A stretch of DNA of 43,096 nt from Erysipelotrichaceae bacterium (GTDB taxonomy: Bacteria > Bacillota_I > Bacilli_A > RF39 > UBA660), in NCBI GenBank assembly GCA_022772985.1, contig JALEZJ010000115.1, positions 1 through 43,096 on the forward strand, read 5' to 3'. Each line of letters starts with the position of its first letter. Positions within the stretch are counted from its first letter, which is position 1. Below, in pieces: positions 17,197-25,615 of this stretch. Below the pieces are notes generated by a model. That model worked only from the letters and a program-made list of their open reading frames with translations. It was not told where the DNA came from and searched no databases. The translations under genes and the position numbers were made by a program.

Positions 17197-18360
17197 ATGA
17201 GTTTTTTAGATAAATATAACGAAGAAATAAATTACTTATGGAATGATGTGTTAAAAGAAGAATTAATTCAATCTTTTGTTAATTTTTATGGTATTGAATA
17301 TGAATATAAAATTAGAGAAGTAATAGAAAATTTAGTGATTATTAGGTTGGAAAGAAATTTGGGTAAGGAAAAATTTCAACAGAAGTCTGATGATTTTTTA
17401 AATAAAATGAAAAAAAAAGTAAAGTTTATTTTAGATGAATTGAAAATTTCTTATGTAGATGATGATAAGTTTATTTCTAAGTGTAGAATAATTGCTGAAA
17501 AAGATATTCAATGGTTTGATTCTTTAATAAGAGAATCAAATTTAACTATTCATATAGATGAATTTTTATTGTTAAAGAAATATTATTATATGTGGCAGTA
17601 TTATATGGAAATAGAAAATTTTGATTTTAAAAATAAATTTGGTATTGTTGGTAGAAATGTTGATACAACTAAATATGATTCTTTGTTAGAAGTAGGTAAT
17701 GATGAAGCAGGAGTTTTTTATTCAGAAGTAAAGGATTGTATTCTTACAAGTTTGTGTGATTATGGAATAAACTTAGGGACTTTAATCCATGAAATTAATC
17801 ATTCACTTAGTAGAGAATTTTTGGCACATGATTATCAAAATGATAAAGATATCATGCAGTTGGGGTTTCTTAATGTAGGAGATTTTTTTTATGAAATTAT
17901 TAATGATTATATTGCAAAGGATATATTTAATGATTTGAATTCTAAATTAACGCATGATTTTGATTATCTTATAAAAAGAAAAAAGTATTCTAGTGGTTAT
18001 ATGGATTTAGATGATATTTGTTCTAATCCTATTCAACAAGTATATATTTGGTCTAAGAGTTTAATTACAAATTCTTTGATTGAGGGAAAAGGTTATGTAT
18101 TTGTTAATGTTATAGGTCAAGATAATTATGATAATTTGAATCATTTACTTATTGGAGTTTATGATAATTTTAAAAGAATAAAAGAAAAAGAGATTAAAGT
18201 AAAGAAAGAACAAATTAAATTAGTGGATAAAAAGAAAAAGATGTTTGATTTGTATTTGGGGAATATTTATGAAAATCTAAAAAAATATAATCAGTATAAT
18301 AAAAATTTAGAACAGCAATTAGAGAAAATGGAGAAGAAAGGTACAATTCGAAGAATTTAA
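17197..18360 (+). CDS. Putative zinc metallopeptidase between sbcD and sbcC
   Basis: I do not recognise the family of this 387-aa protein. It carries HEINH at residues 198-202, preceded by NLGTLI, which fits the HExxH zinc-binding helix of metallopeptidases. FYEIINDYIAKDI follows about 30 residues later, with E233 in the place of the third zinc ligand of gluzincins. The N-terminal 150 residues are mostly helical and charged. The last 75 residues are a lysine/glutamate-rich coiled-coil. No signal peptide or membrane segment is visible, so it should act in the cytoplasm. ATG 17197 follows AGAGGTGTGAT 13 bp after sbcD; sbcC begins 57 bp later, so it is probably part of one transcript with the SbcCD nuclease. 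The activity is predicted from the motif only. Confidence 0.75.
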   Translation: MSFLDKYNEEINYLWNDVLKEELIQSFVNFYGIEYEYKIREVIENLVIIRLERNLGKEKFQQKSDDFLNKMKKKVKFILDELKISYVDDDKFISKCRIIAEKDIQWFDSLIRESNLTIHIDEFLLLKKYYYMWQYYMEIENFDFKNKFGIVGRNVDTTKYDSLLEVGNDEAGVFYSEVKDCILTSLCDYGINLGTLIHEINHSLSREFLAHDYQNDKDIMQLGFLNVGDFFYEIINDYIAKDIFNDLNSKLTHDFDYLIKRKKYSSGYMDLDDICSNPIQQVYIWSKSLITNSLIEGKGYVFVNVIGQDNYDNLNHLLIGVYDNFKRIKEKEIKVKKEQIKLVDKKKKMFDLYLGNIYENLKKYNQYNKNLEQQLEKMEKKGTIRRI

Positions 18361-18417
18361 TCTGATTAGAGTGGTTATTTTTAAGTATTTTCATCATAAG
18401 AAAAGAGGTGATATGTG

Positions 18418-21258
18418 ATGAAGCCGTTGAAGTTAGTAATGAGTGCTTTTGGACCTTATCGGGATAGGGTAGAAGTTGATTTTGAAAAGTTGGGAAGTAA
18501 TGGTATTTATTTAATTACTGGAGATACAGGTAGTGGAAAGACGACTATTTTTGATGCGATTAGTTTTGCTTTGTTTGGGGAAGCTAGTGGTAGTAGGAGA
18601 GAGAATGGTACTTTTCGGAGTGATTTTGCTAGTGAGAAAGTTAAAACTTTTGTAGAGTTGGAGTTTGAACATAAAGGTTTATTTTATAAAATAGAAAGAG
18701 TTCCTCGTTATATGAGGAAAAAGGTTCGTGGGGAAGGAATGACGTCTGTTTTAGGGGACGCTACTTTAACTTATTTGGAAGAAGTGATTACTGGAGATAA
18801 GAATGTTACTGATAAGTGTGTAGAAATTTTAGGAATGAATGCTAGTCAATTTAAACAGATTGTAATGATTGCACAGGGTGAATTTTTAGAATTATTACTT
18901 TCTAAACCTAAAGATAGAGCTAGTATTTTTAGACGTATTTTTGATACGGGAATTTATAAAGAAATTAGTGATAAGTTAAAGGAGAATTATTTGGCTAAAA
19001 GACGAGAATATGAAGATAGCAGACTTTCTTTAGAGGGATATAAAGAGGGAATTCTTTTAGAAAATGATATTCTTACGGATATAGAAACTTCTGATTTGTT
19101 AGATTTATTGATGAAAGAAATTGAGAAAGATAAATTAGAAGAAGAAAAAATAATGACCGAAAAAGTAATTTTGGATAAAGAATTAGAAGTTATTATTAAA
19201 AAAATTAGTGAAGGGTTGATGATTAATCATAATTTTGAGGTTTTAGAGAAAACTCGCTTGCTGTTAAAAGAAAGGGAACAGGAGGAAGATGAGGTTATTT
19301 CTAAACGAAAGAAGGTTTTAAGAAATCAGGATATTTGGAGTTATATTATTCCTAAGAGAGATGAAGTGAATAGTGTAAAGGAAGAACTTTTAGAAAAAGA
19401 AAATAGTCTAAAAAAATATCAGGAGGAATTTCAAAACATTAATTTGAGTTATGAGAAAGCTCTTTTTCTGTTTCAAAAAGTTGAAAGTTTTACTTTGGAA
19501 TTGGAAAAGAAAAAAGGGATGAAACAGGAATATGAGAATAAGTTAATTATTTGGGAAGATATTTTAAATTTAGAGAATCAATTGAAGGAACAAAAGGTAT
19601 TACGTGATAAGATTTTATTATATGAAAAGAAAGAGTTTGAGAGAAAATTTGAACAAAAAAAATTACAAGAGGTAGAGCTTCAAAATTTGAGAAAAAGTTT
19701 TTTAGAGTTAAAAGAAGATTTTTTTAGTGAAAATCAGGAGTATTTAGAAGCTTATGATTGTTTTTTGTCCTCACAAGCTGGAGTTCTTGCTGCTACTTTA
19801 AAAAAAGGTTGTCCTTGTCCTGTATGTGGCAGTTTGGATCATCCTTGTATTGCTGCAATTGATGGAAAAGTTGTAGTGAAAGATGAATTGGATGATAAAA
19901 AGAAAAAAGTAGATAATCTTCAGAAAAAGTTAGAAGAGTATCAATTGCTTCTTCAAGATAAAGAGTTAAAGTTAGATCATTTAAAGCAGGAGTTAGGCTC
20001 TCTATCTTTAGATAGTTTATTGTCAGAAATTCATAAGTTAGAGAAACAGATTCAAGAAAATGGGGGAAACTTAAGTGAGAAAAGTGAATTTTCTAAAGAA
20101 GCTTTTCAGGAGATTGAGGTTATTATTGCTAATTTGGAAGTAAAGTATCATGATATGAGGAAAGAAGTGGCTGGCTACGATACAAAGGAGAGTATTCAAT
20201 TAGAGATTGAAATCTTAAGAAAAGAGATAGAAGAAAAGGAATTAAAGATTGATGAGATTCATAAGAACTATGAATTCCAGCTAAAAGAGAAAGTTAGAGT
20301 TCAATCTATGATTCAAGTTCTTGATGAGGATTCTTTGAAATTAAAAGAAAGACTAGATAATCTTTCTTTGGACTATGTTTCTAGTTATCAAAAATTTGGC
20401 TATGAAAAAGAAGAGGATTATTTGCAAGTTCAACTTACGAAAGAGGATATGGAGAATCTTTCTTTAGAAGTACAGAATTATTATGAAGAATTAGGGCAAC
20501 TTCAGAGTAAAATAAACACATTAGAGGATGTAGTAGTTGGTAAAAAGATGGTTAATGTTTTAGAATTAGAGGGCGAAAAATGTCAAATAAATGAGAAACT
20601 AGAAGATATTCATTCGTCTCTTAAAAGTATTGGTAATAAGATTTCTAATAATGTTAAAGTATATGATAAGATCGATGCTGTCTATAAAAAAGTAAAAAAT
20701 TTAGAAAAAGAAGTGATGGTTTACAAGGATTTGTCTGATACCGCTAATGGGACGATTGCTGGAAAAAATAAATTGGAGTTTGAGCAATTTGTACAAGCTA
20801 GTTATTTTGATCGAGTGATTGCTTCTGCTAATAAGAGGTTTGGCTATATGAGTGAAGAAAGATTTCAATTAGTAAGAAAGGAAGAAGCTAGTAAAGTTAG
20901 TGAAAAGTTAGGGTTAGAGTTGGAAGTAATGGATTATTATACAGGGAAAAAGCGAGATATTAAATCATTATCTGGAGGAGAGTCTTTTAAAGCTGCTTTA
21001 TCTTTAGCTTTGGGAATGAGTGATACGATTCAAGCTTTTTCTGGAGGTGTTGTTGTAGATGCGATGTTTATTGATGAAGGATTTGGTAGTTTGGATGAGG
21101 AAAGTTTAGAGGCTGCTCTTAATGCTATTATGATGCTTAGTCAAGGAAATCGCTTGATTGGGATTATTAGTCATGTTAATGAGTTAAGGTCTAGGATTGA
21201 TAAAAAAATTGTTATAAAGAAGAGTAGTTGTGGAAGTAGTGTTAGTGTGGTGGTATAA
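18418..21258 (+). CDS. sbcC: Nuclease SbcCD subunit C (SMC-like ATPase)
   Basis: The Rad50-like ATPase partner of SbcD. Walker A GDTGSGKTT is at residues 35-43, the Q-loop in IAQGEFLELLLSKP, and two long coiled-coil arms flank a zinc hook CPVC (467-470, within GCPCPVCGSLDHP). The ABC signature LSGGES is near 851 and Walker B FIDEGFGSLD near 884. The 946-aa length is near the usual 1000-1050. The start ATG 18418 follows AGAGGTGAT; the track's GTG is one codon too early. All catalytic elements are intact. Confidence 0.96.
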   Translation: MKPLKLVMSAFGPYRDRVEVDFEKLGSNGIYLITGDTGSGKTTIFDAISFALFGEASGSRRENGTFRSDFASEKVKTFVELEFEHKGLFYKIERVPRYMRKKVRGEGMTSVLGDATLTYLEEVITGDKNVTDKCVEILGMNASQFKQIVMIAQGEFLELLLSKPKDRASIFRRIFDTGIYKEISDKLKENYLAKRREYEDSRLSLEGYKEGILLENDILTDIETSDLLDLLMKEIEKDKLEEEKIMTEKVILDKELEVIIKKISEGLMINHNFEVLEKTRLLLKEREQEEDEVISKRKKVLRNQDIWSYIIPKRDEVNSVKEELLEKENSLKKYQEEFQNINLSYEKALFLFQKVESFTLELEKKKGMKQEYENKLIIWEDILNLENQLKEQKVLRDKILLYEKKEFERKFEQKKLQEVELQNLRKSFLELKEDFFSENQEYLEAYDCFLSSQAGVLAATLKKGCPCPVCGSLDHPCIAAIDGKVVVKDELDDKKKKVDNLQKKLEEYQLLLQDKELKLDHLKQELGSLSLDSLLSEIHKLEKQIQENGGNLSEKSEFSKEAFQEIEVIIANLEVKYHDMRKEVAGYDTKESIQLEIEILRKEIEEKELKIDEIHKNYEFQLKEKVRVQSMIQVLDEDSLKLKERLDNLSLDYVSSYQKFGYEKEEDYLQVQLTKEDMENLSLEVQNYYEELGQLQSKINTLEDVVVGKKMVNVLELEGEKCQINEKLEDIHSSLKSIGNKISNNVKVYDKIDAVYKKVKNLEKEVMVYKDLSDTANGTIAGKNKLEFEQFVQASYFDRVIASANKRFGYMSEERFQLVRKEEASKVSEKLGLELEVMDYYTGKKRDIKSLSGGESFKAALSLALGMSDTIQAFSGGVVVDAMFIDEGFGSLDEESLEAALNAIMMLSQGNRLIGIISHVNELRSRIDKKIVIKKSSCGSSVSVVV

Positions 21259-21469
21259 TATTATAATTATTAGTGGAGAAGAAAGATGATATAGAGCAGA
21301 TCATGATTTATTTTCTTGAAAAACAAAAAGAAGAATCTTTAGATGATTTTGAAATTCCTTTTATAAATTGTTATCAAATAATTGTTTAGAAAGGGATTGT
21401 TGTGTTTTTTATTAAAGCTTATATGTTTATTCTTAGTTGTAGTTATTTTTATATTAAAAATTAATTCTA

Positions 21470-21498
21470 TTGTTTTATTTATGTTTTTATGGTATTAT
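21470..21498 (+). promoter_or_regulatory. Probable promoter of the C39-like peptidase gene
   Basis: TTGTTT, 17-bp spacer, TATTAT preceded by TGG. It lies 25 bp before the start codon. The 260-bp gap between sbcC and this gene otherwise holds only a weak 28-codon ORF (21303-21389). Confidence 0.55.
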
Positions 21499-21522
21499 TT
21501 TTGATATAGAGTTGGTGATTTT

Positions 21523-22518
21523 ATGAATTTTATGGAAAAAGGTTTACTATTTCTAGAGACGACTGGATTTGATTGTGGTGGTGCTGATGTATTAGGGGTT
21601 ATTAAGTTTGTATGGACTCTTTTAGATGTTGTTTTTATTATTGTTCCGATTGGATTAATTGTAATGGTTTCTCTTGATTTTGCTAAAAATGTAATAGCTG
21701 GCAAAGAGGATGAGATGAAAAAGAATGTTTTATTGGCATTTAAAAGAATTATGTATTGTGTTGCTTTATTTTTAGTTATGCCTATTGTTAATTTTGTTAT
21801 TGTCTTATTAGGTGAACAAGATGTATCTTATGCGAAATGTATTGAAATTGCTACTACAGAAGATCTTTCTCAATACAAGATTGAATATGATGATGATTAT
21901 AATGTTCCAGAGCCTGATTTTTCTAAAGATTCTGGATATAGTACTAGTAATGGGAATAATATGTCTGATGAAGATTATAAGCATTTGGATATTTATAATC
22001 AGACGAATCCTACGATTGCTAGTAATAAGGTATGTATTGGTGGAGCGAAATCTGTTAGTGCTACTGCTTGTGGTCTTTCAACTTATATGGCTACGAGATA
22101 TGTTTTAACGAAGCAAGATACTAATTATATGGATTTTGCTCATGAAGCTTGTGGGACTGGTTTTTTTAATGGTAATGGGACTTCTTGGGAAGTTTCCGAG
22201 AAAGATAGTACTTATTCTGATAAATATGGTATTGTTAGTTCTGGGATGATGTCTAATTATGATGCTATTGTTGGAGAATTGAAGAAGGGGCGAGTTGTTG
22301 TTTTAATTGTTCATGCTGGTAGACCTACTGTTAATGAAGGTGGATTTAATTCTACTAGTAATCAGCATTTTATTGCGTTAGTTGGATATGATGGTTCTAA
22401 AGAGCAAATTTATGTATATAATCCAACTGGGAAAAATACTGGTTGGACGTCTAAAGATATGGTTCAAAAATATATTATTAATTATATAGATCTTATTAGA
22501 AGTGTAAAAGCAGTTTAA
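21523..22518 (+). CDS. Membrane-anchored C39-like cysteine peptidase with VirB2/TrbC-like N-terminus
   Basis: A 331-aa protein in two parts. Residues 1-97 hold two hydrophobic helices (about 28-52 and 73-97) joined by a short charged loop, resembling the two-helix layout of TrbC/VirB2 pilin-type proteins. After a low-complexity acidic linker (110-160) comes a papain-like domain of the C39_2 type: SATACGLSTYMATRY with Cys183, NQHFIALVGYDG with His282 and VYNPTG with Asn300, i.e. a complete Cys-His-Asn/Asp set. The catalytic domain should lie outside the membrane. ATG 21523 follows TTGGTGATTTT. No bacteriocin or conjugation gene is adjacent, so the substrate is unknown. It could be a surface protease or an amidase. 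Confidence 0.7.
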   Translation: MNFMEKGLLFLETTGFDCGGADVLGVIKFVWTLLDVVFIIVPIGLIVMVSLDFAKNVIAGKEDEMKKNVLLAFKRIMYCVALFLVMPIVNFVIVLLGEQDVSYAKCIEIATTEDLSQYKIEYDDDYNVPEPDFSKDSGYSTSNGNNMSDEDYKHLDIYNQTNPTIASNKVCIGGAKSVSATACGLSTYMATRYVLTKQDTNYMDFAHEACGTGFFNGNGTSWEVSEKDSTYSDKYGIVSSGMMSNYDAIVGELKKGRVVVLIVHAGRPTVNEGGFNSTSNQHFIALVGYDGSKEQIYVYNPTGKNTGWTSKDMVQKYIINYIDLIRSVKAV

Positions 22519-22632
22519 TCTTTATTATTTATATTTGTAGATGTAGGGTATGGATATTCATTTATTTTGCTATTGTATGGAGAAATGGGATAAGTTTTTT
22601 ATTTTGTTATAGCGTTAGAGAGGATGATAGAG

Positions 22633-23811
22633 ATGTTAGATTTTTCTTTTTATGCACCTACTTATTATGAATTTGGTCGTGATACGGAGAGTAAAGTAGG
22701 GGAATTGATTCAAAAGTTTGGTGGTACTAAGGTTTTGATTCATTATGGAGAGGGAAGTGTTGTTAGGAGTGGTTTGCTATCAAGAGTGGAAAAATACTTA
22801 GATAGTTGTCAGATTTCTTATGAAGAATTAGGTGGAGTAAAGGCTAATCCAGAAAGTGATTTAGTGTATGAAGGTATCAAACTTTGTAGAGATGAAAATA
22901 TTGATTTTATTTTAGCTGTTGGTGGTGGATCTGTTATTGATAGTGCTAAGGCTATTGCTGCTGGAGTTTTGTATGATCTTGATTTTTGGGATTTTTTCTG
23001 TGATGATGATAGAAAGAAAGTAGAGAAAAGTTTGCCTGTTGGGGTAATTTTAACGATTGCGGCGGCTGGTTCTGAGGGTTCTCCTAGTATGGTTATTACT
23101 AATAGTAAGACTAAATTAAAGAGAGGAAATATCAAAAGTGATGTTGTAAGACCTAAGTTTGCTATTATGAATCCAACTCTTACGATGTCTTTATCTAATT
23201 ATCAGACTGCTTGTGGGATTGTTGATATTATGACACATGTTATTGAAAGATATTTTACTAATACTAAAAATTGTATTGTTACAGATAGGTTATGTGAGGC
23301 AATTTTAAAATCTATGATTGAAAGTGGTAAGAAGGTAATGGATCATCCAAATGATTATGAGGCACGAGCTAATATCATGTGGGCTAGTACTTTAGCCCAT
23401 AATAATATTTGTGGTGTAGATAGAGTTCAGGATTGGGCTAGTCATAAGATGGAACATGAATTATCTGGTAAATATGGGGTTGCACATGGAGCTGGACTTG
23501 CTGTTATTGTTATTAAATGGATGAGGTATGTTTCTAAGAGAAATCCAAACAAATTTAGGGAGTTTGGCAAAAATATCTTTGGAATTAGGAATGATTTATT
23601 TGGTACAGATGATGATTATATAGAGCAAGGAATTCAAAAGTTGCAAGAATTTTGGATTTCTCTTGGAATGCCTAGTAGTTTAGAAGAATTAGGATATCAT
23701 GATGAAGATTTGGATTACTTGGTGGAACATGTAGATTATGCTAGTGATGGGACTATTGGTAATTACTTGAAATTAACTAAGGAGGATGTTAGAAATATTT
23801 ATCAAAGTTGA
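22633..23811 (+). CDS. Iron-containing alcohol dehydrogenase
   Basis: Group III (Fe-type) NAD(P)-dependent alcohol dehydrogenase, closest in appearance to the BdhA/YugJ butanol dehydrogenases. It has the cofactor loop AVGGGSVIDSAKAIAAG, the N-terminal FYAPTYYEFGRD typical of the subgroup, and metal-binding residues in GIVDIMTHVIERY, the HNNICG region and KYGVAHGAGLAVI. The 392-aa length is normal. ATG 22633, nine bases after AGAGAGG, is preferred over 22624. It probably reduces a fermentation aldehyde to alcohol, though the substrate cannot be read from sequence. It stands alone and is followed by a strong terminator. Confidence 0.92.
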   Translation: MLDFSFYAPTYYEFGRDTESKVGELIQKFGGTKVLIHYGEGSVVRSGLLSRVEKYLDSCQISYEELGGVKANPESDLVYEGIKLCRDENIDFILAVGGGSVIDSAKAIAAGVLYDLDFWDFFCDDDRKKVEKSLPVGVILTIAAAGSEGSPSMVITNSKTKLKRGNIKSDVVRPKFAIMNPTLTMSLSNYQTACGIVDIMTHVIERYFTNTKNCIVTDRLCEAILKSMIESGKKVMDHPNDYEARANIMWASTLAHNNICGVDRVQDWASHKMEHELSGKYGVAHGAGLAVIVIKWMRYVSKRNPNKFREFGKNIFGIRNDLFGTDDDYIEQGIQKLQEFWISLGMPSSLEELGYHDEDLDYLVEHVDYASDGTIGNYLKLTKEDVRNIYQS

Positions 23812-23886
23812 TTTTTGGTGTATAAAATAATTTAAAATATAACATAATAATAAGGTAGTAATATACTGTTTATTCCTTGGTTTTAG

Positions 23887-23925
23887 AAAAAGTAATAGTG
23901 TCTAAGATGGTACTATTGCTTTTTT
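23887..23925 (+). terminator. Rho-independent terminator after the Fe alcohol dehydrogenase
   Basis: AAAAAGTAATAGT pairs with ACTATTGCTTTTT (13 bp, one G-T pair) across a short loop and ends in a T-run. The remainder of the gap to 24105 contains the inverted DnaA-box pair and an extended -10 promoter. Confidence 0.8.
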
Positions 23926-24013
23926 AGGGTATATTTTTGGTAATAAGAGGAAGATAATTATATGTTAAAATTCAATTTAAGTATTTTTTAGGTTATCAAA
24001 TATTGAAAAATAG

Positions 24014-24035
24014 TTTTACACAGTTTTGTGGATAA
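24014..24035. promoter_or_regulatory. Inverted pair of DnaA boxes
   Basis: TGTGGATAA at 24027-24035 is a perfect DnaA box (complement TTATCCACA). TTTTACACA at 24014-24022, facing it across four bases, differs from TTATNCACA at one position. The pair lies 43 bp upstream of the -10 element of the metK operon, a place suited to DnaA-dependent control; binding is inferred. Confidence 0.6.
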
Positions 24036-24077
24036 TTAGTAAAGAATGAATAAAAGGTAGTAGATATTTTTTGTTTT

Positions 24078-24086
24078 TGTTATAAT
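24078..24086 (+). promoter_or_regulatory. Extended -10 promoter of the orf105-metK operon
   Basis: TGTTATAAT (TGnTATAAT) without a good -35. The start of the 105-aa gene follows 20 bp later after TCGGAGGATG. Confidence 0.55.
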
Positions 24087-24105
24087 AAAATCGGAGGATG
24101 TATTT

Positions 24106-24423
24106 ATGAGTAAAAAAGAATTTGTTATAGATGATGAATTTCGAATGAAGGTAATAAATTTCTTAAAAATTTATGGCTATTATGATGGTATTTTAGTGCG
24201 TGATGGAAATGATAAGAAATATGTCAGTGGAGAGATTTTGATTACTGATCTTATTCAAAATAAAAAGGATTATAAAGAATTAAAGCAAAGTATTAGTAAG
24301 GTGTTAGAGTATTGTTATGAGAATCGTTTTGATGAGATAGAGGGTATTATGAATTATTTTTATCAAGTGGAATGTAAGCAAATTCGTAAGAGTTATGGTA
24401 GTTTGTTTGATAAGATTTCTTAA
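24106..24423 (+). CDS. Hypothetical 105-aa protein cotranscribed with metK
   Basis: No family recognised. It is a soluble, charged, probably alpha-helical protein with no signal or membrane segment; the C-terminus holds two Cys (YCYENRF and QVECKQ). The ribosome binding site GGAGGATG is strong and the gene follows a clear -10 element, so it is probably real. Its stop is 21 bp upstream of the metK start with no terminator between, implying one transcript. A role linked to methionine or SAM metabolism is possible from context only. Confidence 0.75.
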   Translation: MSKKEFVIDDEFRMKVINFLKIYGYYDGILVRDGNDKKYVSGEILITDLIQNKKDYKELKQSISKVLEYCYENRFDEIEGIMNYFYQVECKQIRKSYGSLFDKIS

Positions 24424-24444
24424 TTGTTTAGGTCAGGAGGGTAT

Positions 24445-25545
24445 ATGAATCGTTATTTTTTTACAAGTGAAGCAGTATGTGAGGGACATCCCGATAAGAT
24501 ATGTGATAAGATTAGTGATTATATTTTGGATTTTGCTTTAAAACAAGATAAAAATAGTAAAATGGCAGTAGAAGTTACAATTAAAGATTCTTTTGTTCTT
24601 ATTTATGGGGAAGCTAATACGCATGCTAATTTAGATTATAAAAAGCTTACTTTAGAAGTACTTAGAGATATTGGATATACAGAAGATTTTGAGGTAAAAG
24701 TTTTAGTAGGTAGTCAATCGAATGAAATTCATCAGGCAGTAATGCAAGATGAAGTTAGAGCTGGGGATCAAGGAATTATGTTTGGTTATGCATGTTCTGA
24801 TACCAAAGAATTGATGCCACTTCCTATCCTTCTTGCAAATAGGTTGTGCTATGAACTTAGTAGAGTTCGTAAGGAAGAACATATAGATTTTTTGAATCCA
24901 GATGGAAAAAGTCAGGTTACAGTAGAGTATGAGGGAGATGTTCCAAAAAGGGTAGATACTATCGTGATGGCAGTTTGTCATAAAGAAAATATTTCAGAAC
25001 CAGAATTGCATGATTTTGTTTTTAAAAATATTATTAAAAAAGTTATTCCTAATCATTTTTTGGATGATAGGACAAAAATACTGATTAATACTAGTGGTTC
25101 TTTTATACTAGGTGGACCTTGGGCTGATAGTGGGACTACTGGTAGAAAGATTGTAAGTGATTCTTATGGGGGCATGGCTAGAGTAGGTGGAGGTTGCTTT
25201 TCTAGTAAGGATCCATCGAAGGTAGATCGAAGTGCTGCTTATTATGCTAGGTATGTTGCTAAGAATGTTGTAGCTCATAAAATGGCAGATCAGTGTGAAA
25301 TACAGGTTGCTTATGCGATTGGAAAAAGTAAGCCAATTTCTTTATTTATTGATACTAAGCATACAAATAAGGTTCCTATTGTGGAAATTTATCAATATGT
25401 AGAAAATAATTTTGATTTTTCAGTTCAAAATATTATTGATGAATTAGATTTATTAAAACCAATTTACTATGATTTAGCATGTTATGGTCATTTTGGTAGA
25501 GAGGATTTAATTTTGAGTTGGGAGAAAATTAAGGATTCATTCTAA
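24445..25545 (+). CDS. metK: S-adenosylmethionine synthetase (divergent, short)
   Basis: Makes SAM from methionine and ATP. Family blocks are clear: FFTSEAVCEGHPDKICDKIS at the start, RAGDQGIMFGYAC, LMPLPILLANRL, SGSFILGGPWADSGTTGRK, GGGCFSSKDPSKVDRSAAYYARYVAKN and CEIQVAYAIG. At 366 aa it is shorter than the common 380-400; several residues next to conserved motifs are unusual (GGGCFSSKDP where GGGAFSGKDP is usual). ATG 24445 follows TCAGGAGGGTAT; the track start is too early. There is no SAM riboswitch upstream. It is the second gene behind the 105-aa ORF. Confidence 0.93.
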   Translation: MNRYFFTSEAVCEGHPDKICDKISDYILDFALKQDKNSKMAVEVTIKDSFVLIYGEANTHANLDYKKLTLEVLRDIGYTEDFEVKVLVGSQSNEIHQAVMQDEVRAGDQGIMFGYACSDTKELMPLPILLANRLCYELSRVRKEEHIDFLNPDGKSQVTVEYEGDVPKRVDTIVMAVCHKENISEPELHDFVFKNIIKKVIPNHFLDDRTKILINTSGSFILGGPWADSGTTGRKIVSDSYGGMARVGGGCFSSKDPSKVDRSAAYYARYVAKNVVAHKMADQCEIQVAYAIGKSKPISLFIDTKHTNKVPIVEIYQYVENNFDFSVQNIIDELDLLKPIYYDLACYGHFGREDLILSWEKIKDSF

Positions 25546-25560
25546 TTCGTGTTAATTTTG

Positions 25561-25589
25561 TTGTTTGTATAATTGTTTTATGTTATTCT
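25561..25589 (+). promoter_or_regulatory. Probable promoter of the 312-aa gene
   Basis: TTGTTT, 17 bp, TATTCT, located 27 bp before the start codon and after metK. Confidence 0.45.
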
Positions 25590-25615
25590 CATTTCATGAA
25601 AGCAAGTGATTTTAA

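Noticed and set aside
21303-21389. 28-codon ORF between sbcC and the C39-like gene
   Set aside because: No ribosome binding site, no recognised homology, and AT-rich DNA of this kind gives such ORFs by chance.
24400-24445. SAM riboswitch ahead of metK
   Set aside because: The space is almost fully taken by the coding sequence of the 105-aa gene and shows no riboswitch-like helices.
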